The notes under the pieces: generated by a model
What the model saw: the letters and a program-made list of their open reading frames with translations, nothing else
Database searches by the model: none
Told to the model about the DNA's origin: nothing
Part shown: in pieces, positions 23,235 to 33,099 of the stretch
Layout: each line of letters starts with the position of its first letter
Position numbering within the stretch: position 1 is the stretch's first letter
Assembly: GCA_014621425.1 (NCBI GenBank)
Contig: JAANBB010000315.1
Coordinates: 1-48,400 of the forward strand
Reading direction: 5' to 3'
Length of the DNA: 48,400 nt
From: Cylindrodendrum hubeiense
Lineage: Eukaryota; Ascomycota; Sordariomycetes; Hypocreales; Nectriaceae
Made by a program: the position numbers and the translations under genes

Positions 23235-24137
23235 TTTCTCTATGAGTTATGGGTATCTTCTAGATGACTTGAAAGGATAATTCGGGAATCCTCATCGGCG
23301 CATGTTGTGTTCAGTCCAGGATGTACGAGTTCGTCGGCGTCGGTTCGAATGCCTACTAGACATTTAGAAAGAAAGAATAGCCAAGTTACGTTTTTTTCCT
23401 ATTAATCGTCCCACAGAAAACAACGGCTTTGCTTGCTCGCTTGTTGCCAACGGTATGACACCCTGAGGACGAAAAGCAACAAGCTTTTTTATCCATTCAG
23501 CAAACTTCGCAGAAATGATGTTTGATCCCAATCACCACTCCTTGACGTTTTCGTAGGAGAAGCCTGACGCTCTAAACAAGCAGGTAAATATCGATATTCG
23601 TTGTATGCAGGTGTCCTTACGTGTTTGATGCTGCAAACCGTTAGCTGATTTTCCATTTTTGAGCGTTCGCTCCGTGCAAGTCAACAGCTGCTAGTCATCA
23701 ACCCATATAATGACGACCGATTCTTCAGCCAACAGTGAGTGAGGCACAGACTGATTCACTTCGCCCTTTCGTAAATGTGAAAAGTCTACATCCTTATACC
23801 CATAAAGGTTGACGGCAAGAGCCCTACGCGGGTCAGGTGATTGTTTCCACAGCCTCCTGTGCTTTCCCTCCGCCCACCTCTGTCAACCTCGTCACAGTTT
23901 TTTCTAAGCCGGAGCTTTGCTTTCCATTTTATTGACATTTTCAGCTGCATTGTCTCCTTTGGATTGCCGCTTCGCATCCCAGCCGGCCTTGCATATGCGT
24001 GTGCAACACCAGATCCCTCTGAGGTACAGTGAATAACTGCAGCAGCCTCTCATATATATTTCAAGCATCGACACTCGACTTCTTTTCTGCTCGTATCCAT
24101 TGCAACTCCGACATAGTATCGACTATCACTCACAAAG
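23235..24137. other. intergenic
   Basis: Contains the ankyrin gene's 3' end and the upstream region of the following orphan gene. A TATATATT sequence lies at about 24053-24060, some 80 nt before the next ATG. Nothing else was supported. Confidence 0.5.
24053..24060 (+). promoter_or_regulatory. TATA-like box before the orphan gene
   Basis: TATATATT lies 78-85 nt upstream of the ATG at 24138. This spacing supports the chosen start and the idea that the frame is transcribed. Confidence 0.4.
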
Positions 24138-24755
24138 ATGAATACCCTCGACACGATAGCAGAGCGGGCACTGTCCCGGCTTCCTGAGGCTGAAGGATCC
24201 ATCCCATCGTTGACCGGCGACACCGCCAGCCCCAACTCTCCAACTCCACAATCTACGCACACTCCGCAGTCGCGAAACTTCGACAGTGCAGTCATCTCGA
24301 ACGCAAACAACCAGCCTAACTCGCCTGAACCCATTAGTATTGGGAGCCCTGCGTATCAGCCGACACATGGCTACAACGCCATCCCGAAAGCCACTGCCGA
24401 GACCAACACAAATGCATTCTACGGAACGGGAATGGCGCCCTACAGACCCTCGATGCTCGTCACGTTTCTAGACCACCAATTTCCCGGGCGTGGTGACTCT
24501 CACGGCGAAATGCTGGATCTTGGAAGATCTATGAGCATCTATCTTGATAGGCTGGAGAAAATATTTCAGAGAGACGGAAACCCCGGCAATGCGGCGTCCC
24601 GCTTGGTGGAAATGCTTGAGACCATCATCCATGAGTGGTATTTGATAGGGCGACCAGAGGTCAATGAGACTGCCAAGCTCCGATTCGTCGAGTATAAGCT
24701 GAAGCTGAGAGTGCACAACCTGGGCTTCGAGGCCGAGCACTCCAAAAGCTACTGA
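24138..24755 (+). CDS. hypothetical protein, single exon, function unknown
   Basis: A 205-aa frame without introns, starting at the ATG 24138. Residues 15-80 are rich in Ser, Thr, Pro, Asn and Gln and probably disordered. Residues about 125-200 look helical and amphipathic (MLDLGRSMSIYLDRLEKIF, then SRLVEMLETIIHEWYLIG and LRFVEYKLKLRVHNLG) and could form a small helical domain or coiled coil. There is no signal peptide, membrane segment or recognised motif. The upstream TATA-like box, long frame and stop-free helical segment argue for a real gene, possibly lineage-specific. It is flanked by gene-poor DNA on both sides. Confidence 0.6.
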   Translation: MNTLDTIAERALSRLPEAEGSIPSLTGDTASPNSPTPQSTHTPQSRNFDSAVISNANNQPNSPEPISIGSPAYQPTHGYNAIPKATAETNTNAFYGTGMAPYRPSMLVTFLDHQFPGRGDSHGEMLDLGRSMSIYLDRLEKIFQRDGNPGNAASRLVEMLETIIHEWYLIGRPEVNETAKLRFVEYKLKLRVHNLGFEAEHSKSY

Positions 24756-26074
24756 GACTGCGGGCCCCGCAAGAACCTAGCATGGGGCTTCTAGCATCCC
24801 GTTTTGTCATTTTCGCATTGACTTTCGGCCTGGCGTTGGCAGGATGGAACATTGGAGTTGAATTGGTGACTCGTGATAGGTGGACATCCTCACTTCATTG
24901 CGCTTGTTACTTTTGGTTGGACTGGCACAGGATTCTGGTACCGAGTACGACTTGAATACTCCAGAAAATACGGGTGCTGCAGAGTCTTTTAGTGCTTTTG
25001 GTTTGCTTATCAAAATTGAATTGTCAATTATTCGTCTCGATCTCCTTTTACAGCTATGCGATCGTCCAACGCCGCGCATCCACCTAGGTCAAAGGATACC
25101 TTTGGCGGATGCTCTGGTTGCATGACCAACATGAACTTCATTATTTCCAGGAAATCTGTCTCCCCATTATCTGGAACGGGGTTCATGTTATTTCTTGCCT
25201 TTCCTTCTGCATACGGAGTTCCTGCTGGGTTGTCCAGGTATAGCTCGTGTAGTCAAGATGCCTGGTTGGAGAGAACTCAATACCGTCGCTATCTTCCCCC
25301 CAGAATTTAGCCCGACACTCCCAAATGAACCACCAGTTGTGAGGTGATTTCTCTAACAATTTAGTCCGGTCATCAATAACACCGTTGGTGCCATGTCACG
25401 AGTCGAACAGGGGGTGTCGGCCAAGCACACCCCAAATGAGGCATCCTAGCCTCTAGATGTTTCTTCTGGAGGAAACGGCTTGTTCAGATACTGTAGACGT
25501 GCATTGGAACATCCAAAAATCCAGTGCTAATATTCGTATTATGAATTTGTATATTATCACTCTTCCAAGCCAAATTGATACCACATGTTGCAGCCTAAGG
25601 GGTTACAATCTAGCGGCGCCATCAAGATGGGCGCGATGAGAATTGCTTCGAGGTTGCCATACTGCATATGACTACAGAAAGCTGAAATTTCCTGTTTATT
25701 CGAAAATGAGCTCTCACTGACAGTCTTTCCATTTGAATATTGGCACCAACGCAGGATGAGGCGCACACATTACATGTTGAAAGCGCTAGTGGCGAGGATG
25801 GAGATGGGCTTAAGAATCTGTCAGATGAATTCCCAGCTGCGGTAATGGAGGAAAAAATTGTTAGAATGGCATATATCTCGCAAGTCGTTTACATGTTGAC
25901 GAAATCCAAAGAACATGGTTAGTAAATAATTAATGGCGGTTTAGCTCACCATCTGTATTAAATGTGCACGTTGTGACCCCTGACCGACAGACTGTTGTCG
26001 AAAGGAGGGGAGTTGGTCCGTGCACGTGCTGGGGCAAGGAACATGATGAGGAAAGAAGGCTGCCACATTTTTTT

Positions 26075-26084
26075 GGAAGCTTCG
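26075..26084. promoter_or_regulatory. heat-shock element dimer upstream of CCT7
   Basis: GGAAGCTTCG matches nGAAnnTTCn, the palindromic binding unit of heat-shock factor, about 150 nt before the CCT7 ATG. The motif match is perfect for a two-unit element; binding is inferred. Confidence 0.4.
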
Positions 26085-26147
26085 ACGCAGCTCTCCCACT
26101 TGGCCCGACGACAACTCGCTTCTTCACCCCTCCACTGTCCGACAACC

Positions 26148-26157
26148 CGAAGATTCG
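26148..26157. promoter_or_regulatory. second heat-shock element dimer upstream of CCT7
   Basis: CGAAGATTCG is a perfect nGAAnnTTCn palindrome, about 75 nt before the CCT7 ATG and probably in the core promoter or 5' leader. Confidence 0.4.
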
Positions 26158-26229
26158 CAGCACCACCAGAGACCGCCCGACTGAACGAGACACCCCCCGC
26201 TGTTGGAATCCGCCGCACCAGTCACAAAC

Positions 26230-28160
26230 ATGTCGTTCGGAGGCCAAACGCCGACGATTATCGTCCTCAAGGAAGGTCCGTTTTACCCCACCGCCCACCC
26301 GCCCGCCTTGTGGATGATGAATCCAGGGGAAAATGAAGAACAAGATGCCACGAGATGCAAGAATTCCACAGCGCCCGAGGCTGACACAACTCCACCTCCC
26401 ATATAGGCACCGATACTTCCCAGGGCAAGGGTCAAATCATCACCAACATTAACGCCTGTCTCGCCGTGCAGGCCACCATCAAGTCCACTCTCGGTCCCTA
26501 TGGCGGCGACCTGTTGATGGTTGACGAGAATGGCCGACAGACCATTACCAACGATGGTGCTACCGTCATGAAGGTTCGCACACACACATGCACACGTACA
26601 CGGCCATCCTACCGCGTGGCCGTCCAGCGCCGTCCAAGACTGACCAGACCAGCTCCTCGACATCGTCCACCCCGCAGCCCGAATCCTCGTCGACATCGCC
26701 CGATCGCAAGACGCCGAAGTTGGCGATGGAACCACCTCCGTCGTTGTCCTCGCCGGTGAGATCCTCAAGGAGGTCAAGGAGCACGTCGAGCAGGGCGTCA
26801 GCTCCCAGGTCATCATCAAGGGCCTGCGAAGAGCCTCCCAGATGGCCGTCAACAAGATCAAGGAGATTGCCGTCAACACCGACGAGGCCAACCGCCGCGA
26901 GACCCTCTCCAAGCTGGCTTCCACCGCCATGACCAGCAAGCTGATCAAGCGGAATACCCCCTTCTTCACCAAGAGTGCGTGAGGTAACCCCGCTATGGAG
27001 AATCCTATGCTGACAGATCAACAGTGGTGGTCGATGCCGTGCTGTCACTCGACCAGGACGACCTCGACGAGAAGTTGATCGGTATCAAGAAGATCCCTGG
27101 TGGTTCCCTCACCGAATCCATGTTCATCAACGGTGTCGCCTTCAAGAAGACCTTTTCCTACGCCGGTTTCGAGCAACAACCGAAGTCGTTCGAGAAGCCC
27201 AAGATCGTGTGCCTAAATGTCGAGCTAGAGTTGAAGGCCGAGAAGGACAACGCCGAGGTCCGCGTAGAGCAGGTCTCAGAGTACCAGGCCATCGTCGATG
27301 CCGAGTGGCAGATCATCTACAAGAAGCTCGAGGCGGTCCACGAGACCGGTGCCAAGGTTGTGCTGAGCAAGCTCCCTATCGGTGATCTGGCTACCCAGTT
27401 CTTCGCTGACCGAGACATTTTCTGTGCTGGCCGTGTCGCCGGTGAGGATATGGAGCGCGTGGTTCAGGCTACAGGTGCCGTTATTCAGTCCACCTGCTCT
27501 GACATCCTGCCTGAGCACCTGGGTACCTGCGGTACCTTCGACGAGCGCCAGATTGGAGGCGAGCGCTTCAACTTCTTTGAGGACTGCCCCGAGGCCAAGA
27601 CTTGCACTCTGGTCCTCCGTGGTGGTGCTGAGCAGTTCATTGCCGAGGTGGAGCGATCCCTACACGACGCCATCATGATCGTCAAGCGTGCGATCCGAAA
27701 CCACACCATTGTTGGTGGTGGTGGTGCCGTTGAGATGGAGATTTCAGCCTACCTGCACAGCTACGCCGACAAGAACATCCCCACCAAGCAACAAACCATC
27801 ATCAAGGCCTTTGCCAAGGCGCTCGAGATCATCCCCCGCCAGCTATGCGACAACGCCGGCTTCGATGCGACAGATATCCTCAACAAGCTGCGTGTGGAGC
27901 ACCGAAAGGGCTCTACCTGGGCCGGTGTTGACTTCACAAACGAGGGAGTCACCGACATGATGGAGCGTTTCGTCTGGGAGCCCGCGCTCATCAAGATCAA
28001 CGCCATTCAGGCCGCCACCGAGGCCAGCTGCTTGATCCTCGGTGTCGACGAGACCATCCGCAACGAGGAGAGTCAGAAGCCCCAGGCTCCTGGTCAACTG
28101 CCGCCGGGCGCTGCTCAGCGGGCGCTCAGGGGACGAGGACGGGGTATGCCCCGGAGGTAA
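26230..28160 (+). CDS. cct7: T-complex protein 1 subunit eta (CCT7)
   Basis: Four exons (26230-26275, 26407-26573, 26653-26974, 27025-28160) encode 556 aa, the expected size for CCT eta. This is one of eight paralogous subunits of the cytosolic TRiC/CCT chaperonin, which folds actin, tubulin and many WD40 proteins using ATP. Group II chaperonin signatures are present: [20 protein letters not shown] and the TNDGATVMK block near the N-terminus, the ATPase site [17 protein letters not shown], the apical domain with [20 protein letters not shown], and the equatorial return [21 protein letters not shown] then [11 protein letters not shown]. The N-terminal [16 protein letters not shown] and the RGRGMPRR end are typical of the eta subunit. 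Intron 1 is the longest, at 131 nt. Two heat-shock-like sites lie within 160 nt upstream. Confidence 0.97.
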
Positions 28161-28541
28161 AGGGAAAACAAATGAGTTGGGGAAGGAAGAAGAGTGAAAC
28201 CCAAGATAATAAAGGGACCCGGTGTCACGGGCGGGAGTTTGGAGGAATCTGTATGATACCTAGACTTACCTGACCTCTAGAAAAAACTTGAATGACCTCC
28301 GTCTTTTTTTGAACCTGACATCTCAAAGCGTCAGACAACCTCTAGAATTGTGCGAATATCGTGTTCTTCCACGCAAGGACACAAATGGGTGACGTTTAAC
28401 AATTTTGTTTGTCAAATTCTGCCGATAACTAGCTCATGCTCGTCAGAAAAGGATGGTATCCAACTCAATGCCCGCTTCGCTTCAATGCTCGTCCAAGATG
28501 CATACAACACAGCCCTACTGGACATCCGAACCCAGTTCTTT
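28161..28541. other. intergenic, convergent 3' ends of CCT7 and SPT10-like
   Basis: Holds the two 3' UTRs; AATAAAGG at about 28208 is a possible CCT7 poly(A) signal. Nothing else was recognised. Confidence 0.45.
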
Positions 28542-30266
28542 TCACCACAGTGACCTGTCTTTGTTCCCCAGCCCCTGATTTTGTTGCACGCCAACGCCTA
28601 CGCCCATACCACCCATGCCCACAGTCCCGTCCACGTCATCGTCATCCTGGTGCTCGATGAGCATATCCAGATCGCGGTCCACGGCGTCAGATTCATCCGG
28701 CACCACGTCTTCGGTGGCATTGAGCAACGCCTGGAAGTCAGCGGGGGTGTGGTATTGCTCGAAGCCCGAGAGGTCGTGTGGCGAGGACTGGTTGATGATC
28801 TGCGGGTCGATAGGCTGGTAGACGGATTGGGGTTCGTGGTGATGATGGTGGTGCACTCCAGGATGGTCCTGTAACATTGGGCTGTAGTGAGTATGGTGGT
28901 GGTGTTGGCTTTGGTGAGGAGATTGCGGCTGATGTTGATGTGCGTGGAGTGTCTGGTCGATGGAGGTGCTCTGGAGGGTGTGTGAGGGTGGTATAAGGGA
29001 GATGTCGGCGGGATTGGCGAAGGGGCCGGGGCTCTGGGTTGGGCTTTGTGATGACAGCGCCGTCATGACATTGTGGTTTTGCAACGCCAACACTCTGCCC
29101 GCCGCCCCAGCAGACGACTGATGATCCCGCGTGCCTCCGCCTCCCGCTGCACAACTCCCACTGCTACTGCTACTATTACCAACTATAGCAGCCGCGGCGG
29201 CAGCCTTCCTCGCACCGCCCGGGTTAGGCGTCTTGCCGAGCTCCTTGCACTCGACGCAGCTGCGGATGACGTCGCTGACCGTCTCCTTGATGCGGCTCCA
29301 GTGGTACTTTTCGGCAATGGTGGCCGTCGTCTTGTTGATGCCGCCGTGCTGCTGAACGTGGACGCGGCGGGCAATGTCGAACTGGCGGGCCGGGTCCGAG
29401 ATGACCTCCTTGTCCTTGAGCATGAGCTTGTCGCCGTCGAGGAGTTTATAGTGCGTCGCCGCGCTGCGGAGCCTGCTTTTCTCGGCGCGGTCAGCGCCGT
29501 TCGGGTACTCGCCGTACTTGAGGTAGAACTTGATCTTGTCGAAACGCTCTTCACTCACGAGTTCGTCGCTTTCGCGCGGCGCCAGGTCGCGCCCGTAGAT
29601 GATGGCGTCGATCAGCTGGCCCGGGTAGCTCTTGAGGTTGCCGCAGCCCTTGACGCGGCCGATGCGCTTGAAGCCGAGGGCGTCCCAGATGCGGCACGAC
29701 GCCACGTTGGTCTCGTAGACGAGGTTGAAGACGCTGTACGAGTAGCCCAGCCGCGGCGCCCAGTCCAGGTAGGCCTCGCCCATGAGGCGGCCGACGCCGC
29801 GGCCGCGGGAGGCGTCGGTGACGATGAAGCCGGCGTTGCAGACGTGGCTGCTACGGCCCGGGTAGTTGGGCTTGATGTAGAAGCTGCCCAGGCACTCCTT
29901 GGACCAGTCCTTTCCCTCGACGACGTGCTCGGGGCGCTCGATGTTGCCGAGGAGCATGATGGCGCCGAAGTTCTGGAACCAGTAAGCCGCGAAGGCGTCA
30001 GCGGGGAAGGGGTCCATCATGGGGTAGCTGTCGCCGCCCTCGATCTCCTTGTTGAGCTGGTCGCAGAGGTAGGCCAGCAGCGACGGCGGCACGTGGTGGC
30101 GCGAGGCGAAGGGCACGATGGTGGCGACCGTCTGCCGGTCCCGGAGCGTGACCTGCTTCGGCACAATGTCCGCCGGAAACCCGGGGTTGTTGGGGTCCGG
30201 GTACGGAGCTTCCCCCGAGACTCGGTAGATAGTGGGGCTCGCCGGGTCGTCCAGGATGGCCGGCAT
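28542..30266 (-). CDS. SPT10: Spt10-like protein: GNAT domain plus integrase-type H2C2 zinc finger
   Basis: A single exon of 574 aa from the ATG at 30266, the first ATG in frame. Residues about 100-215 form a GNAT acetyltransferase domain (AGFIVTDASRGRGVGRLMGEAYLDWAP and the later ETNVASCRIWDALGFKRIG). Residues 303-340 hold a zinc-binding H-x3-H-x29-C-x2-C motif of the kind found in retroviral and retrotransposon integrases. This pair of domains is diagnostic of yeast Spt10, an activator of core histone genes that binds histone upstream elements through the H2C2 finger. The C-terminal about 220 residues are low complexity: Ala- and Gly-rich, then Gln/His-rich with a run of six His, ending acidic (EHQDDDDVDG) and Gly/Val-rich. 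The role in histone-gene control is inferred from the yeast protein. Confidence 0.85.
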   Translation of the reverse strand: MPAILDDPASPTIYRVSGEAPYPDPNNPGFPADIVPKQVTLRDRQTVATIVPFASRHHVPPSLLAYLCDQLNKEIEGGDSYPMMDPFPADAFAAYWFQNFGAIMLLGNIERPEHVVEGKDWSKECLGSFYIKPNYPGRSSHVCNAGFIVTDASRGRGVGRLMGEAYLDWAPRLGYSYSVFNLVYETNVASCRIWDALGFKRIGRVKGCGNLKSYPGQLIDAIIYGRDLAPRESDELVSEERFDKIKFYLKYGEYPNGADRAEKSRLRSAATHYKLLDGDKLMLKDKEVISDPARQFDIARRVHVQQHGGINKTTATIAEKYHWSRIKETVSDVIRSCVECKELGKTPNPGGARKAAAAAAIVGNSSSSSGSCAAGGGGTRDHQSSAGAAGRVLALQNHNVMTALSSQSPTQSPGPFANPADISLIPPSHTLQSTSIDQTLHAHQHQPQSPHQSQHHHHTHYSPMLQDHPGVHHHHHHEPQSVYQPIDPQIINQSSPHDLSGFEQYHTPADFQALLNATEDVVPDESDAVDRDLDMLIEHQDDDDVDGTVGMGGMGVGVGVQQNQGLGNKDRSLW

Positions 30267-31190
30267 CTTGTCTGTCGTGGGGAGCGCTGCTCGCCAAATG
30301 CTGGGAGGAGAGAACCTGGCGAAGCTATCCAGACATGTCGGGTTAGTAAACGAGGTCACGTTATTTTTAATTTCATTTCATCCTCCGTCCTTGAGTCTTC
30401 ATCTTGTCCTGCTCCATCCACCATCTTGCGCCTTTTGCCTGGAGCTTAGCCCGGGACACGTGCGTCTACAGAGTAGGCAATAGTACGGGCAAGCCAGAAA
30501 CAGACATGCGGCATACGTCATGAGACAAGGGACGCAGAGGCCTCGATGCAGAGGGACAAAAAGGGTGAGAGCCACAGGCTAGCAGGGCGAACAAGGCGTA
30601 CCGGAGAATAAGAGGCAGCAACCAACTTCTCGCCAAGCCACGGGTGCCGACACAGCTGCAGACGGCCAAACTCGCTACTTTATTTTTTTTCTGGGTCCTC
30701 TCGCCCAATCGACGACCGGGGTGCCTTCGCTGTGCGCGCTGTGCTGTCGTGACCGTGCTGCGTGGTGATGTGCTGTGATGGGATGTATCGGCTGTGCTGA
30801 AATGTTCGGTCGTGAGCAGTCCTACTTGGTGAGGGGAAATGCGCAGGGGACGAAGTTTCCAGCCCGGGCTTGTGTCAACGTCTTCCACTTTACATAATTA
30901 CGTGGGGCAATCCCGGCTTGTCCCCGAAGGCGTCACACAGGATGCTAATGGGTAGGCTTGGTAGGTAGGTACCTTGCCGACATTGGAAACTGGTCTTGTG
31001 ATGGGGGATATAGTTTATCCGCTCCAGTCTCAAAGACAAGATGGACGGACATAGGCCACAGGAACTGCCTTGACTACCTCCAAGTCAAGTAGATATCTTA
31101 ACATCAAAGCGTACAGGCTTCTTGTATCTGTCTCTCTACATGCTTGGTTTTATTATACATCTCATATTGTACAACAATTGTTCCTGCTCT
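30267..31190. other. intergenic, SPT10 promoter and MRP4 3' end
   Basis: About 0.9 kb between two minus-strand genes. It includes T-rich and TGGTAGGTAGG stretches (about 30960). No gene was supported. Confidence 0.5.
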
Positions 31191-32743
31191 TTACTCTGGC
31201 TTTTCACTGCTGGACTTGATATCCGCCTCAATCGCAACAGCCTTCTCCTTCAGTCCACTCAACTCCTCCTCGATGCTCGCTAGCTTGTCAACCGTCGCCG
31301 GCTCGCTGCTGCTGGTGCTGGCTGTGGTCTTGATGGCTGCGTCTTCCGACACACCTTCCGACACGCCCACCGCAGCCTCGCCCAGAATGCCCATCATGTC
31401 ATCCTCGGTAACTTCCTCCTCGCCGTAGAACTGCGTCCTCAACAGCTTCTGCTCGTCCTCAGTGAAGCCCTCAATGTTGTGCTGGAGGCGGCCCATGACC
31501 GCTTTCCTCTCCTCGATGGCAGCCTTGGTCTCCTTCATGACGTGGCGGTCAAGATCCTCGGGGTTGCTCCACGCGACGTTGCCCTTAGTGGCATCCTGGA
31601 GTCTGCGCTTCTGGCCGGCCTCGCCAGCTCGGCCCAGAACACCTGCAACGACAGCCATAGCTCGGAGACTTGAATATTGTCAGCTGTAGTCACTCTTGGT
31701 CAGATCATAGGGACATACCTGTCGTCGTTGGCGGGGATCGTGTAGGTCACCCACGAGGGGTCGGCATTGGTATCAATAACACCAATGGTGGGAATGCTCT
31801 TCAAACCACACTCGTAGAGCAAGGTGTAGTTCTCTAGCGGGTTGAGGCACACGACCAGGTCAGGCAACAGAGGTCGAGCAAGACCACTGTACTTCTCGAA
31901 CCCGTCCAGCTCCTCGTCCAAGTGGTTCACTACCTTCATGCCCTGCATCCTGAGAATGACATCTCGGTTCGTAATACCTCCGGGAGTCCACTTAGTAAAC
32001 AGGTGGCAAGCTCCAGCCAACTCAGCAGCCTTGGTCACAATTTCCATCTGACCCTTTCGGTTTCCCACAAAGAGGATGAGACCACCGCGATACGAGACAT
32101 CCTCCACCACACGGGCCGCACGTCGAAGATGCGCCGCCGTCGTCTCGAGGGAAATGATGTGGACACCTTGACGTACACCGTAAATGTACCGGGAGTTGGC
32201 CGGGTTCCAGAGAGAGGTGCTATGTCCCATGTGGGTTTGTGAGGCCATCAGAAGCTCCAGCGAGACATCCTCGGGTCCGGGCGGGTTGTTGATCAGCTCA
32301 GTGGGGACGTAGCGACGCTCGACGCGGGATCCGAGGCTACGGGTGGCGTTCTGAATGCGGCGGAACTCGGTGTACTGCTGGGCAGGAGTGACAGGCGTGG
32401 CAGAGCTGGTAGTCGTGTTCTTGGAGGTCCACGTCTTGCCTCTGTGCTCATGCGCAGAGTCGGTGCCGAGAGATAGGATGCCATCTTGCACGACTCTCTG
32501 CTTCTTTCGGGATGCGGACACGATCTTGGGGGGTGCAGGGGGGCCCTGAGCCGTTGCCCATGTTTGCTGAGGCTGCGTCCCAGTTTGAGTCGTCGGTCGT
32601 AACCTCGGTGGAAAGCTGTCGGAGGAGCGTCTTGGAGATGGGAGACGCCAATGCCCGGCGGCCTGGATGCGTAAGTACTTGTATTCCTATCAATTGAGCT
32701 CAATTGACTCACCATGCCGCACGGCAGCGTTCCTCACTATCAT
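31191..32743 (-). CDS. mrp4: mitochondrial small-subunit ribosomal protein uS2m (MRP4-like)
   Basis: The best model has four exons (32743-32713, 32662-32604, 32545-31719, 31668-31191) and 464 aa. The N-terminus (MIVRNAAVRHGRRALASPISKTLLRQLSTE) is Arg/Ser-rich and fits a mitochondrial presequence. The Ribosomal_S2 domain covers about residues 110-285 (LLMASQTHMGHSTSLWNPANSRYIYG, LFVGNRKGQMEIVTKAA, LPDLVVCLNPLENYTLLYECGLKSIPTIGVIDTNADP). A charged C-terminal extension rich in Glu, Ser and Lys follows, as in fungal mitochondrial S2. The weak point is intron 2 (32603-32546, 58 nt, donor GTTACG). It is needed because the presequence and the S2 domain lie in different frames; the alternative is a 1-nt indel near 32565-32575 or a start at 32715. 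The identity is certain, the 5' structure is not. Confidence 0.85.
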
Positions 32744-33099
32744 GGTGAATGCTGTTGCGGTTGCTCAAAGGCTGTGCTGCTCGCTGCTCGCTGCTCGTTC
32801 GACCATCACCAATTTTTGGCCAAGGTAACGGGTTCCGGAGCGCGGGATTTTCCGGCCCCGTCCATCCACAACACGCCATGCAGCACACGACCGAAACTGA
32901 TCCATGGATATTGGATAGGTACTGAAGCACGAGCCTTCCTACAAAAGAATACAAAGTCCTTTTCAGAGAATAAATGAAGTGAATTAAACTTGTGGGGTAA
33001 TCTCTAGAGACACAAATTTTCTACATATCTACAATCTCCAGTCTCTGTGGGCTTCGTCATATCATTATCAGGGGCAGGTTCACAGGGTGCTTGCTCCCA
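32744..33099. other. intergenic, MRP4 promoter and CBS-PB1 3' end
   Basis: A 356-bp space between two minus-strand genes, containing the MRP4 promoter (minus strand) and AT-rich 3' sequence of the next gene. No gene was seen. Confidence 0.5.

Larger units (their letters stand above)
24756..26229. other. intergenic region upstream of CCT7
   Basis: About 1.5 kb without a supported gene. A stop-free frame at about 25740-25922 (+) lacks an ATG at its beginning and has no similarity that was recognised. The last 160 bp contain two heat-shock-element dimers listed separately. Confidence 0.5.

Noticed and set aside
23335..23365. GGTTCGAAT word resembling a tRNA T-arm.
   Set aside because: The flanking bases do not form a stem and no acceptor or anticodon arm could be matched. 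A similar word at about 2065-2085 fails in the same way. No tRNA gene was found in the window.
25740..25922. A 60-codon frame with an acidic start upstream of CCT7.
   Set aside because: No ATG at its beginning, no flanking exons and no similarity recognised.
29073..30449. A 458-codon frame on the plus strand opposite the SPT10-like gene.
   Set aside because: It is rich in Val, Ala, Glu and Leu repeats and is the mirror image of a GC3-rich gene; the minus-strand frame has clear GNAT and H2C2 domains.
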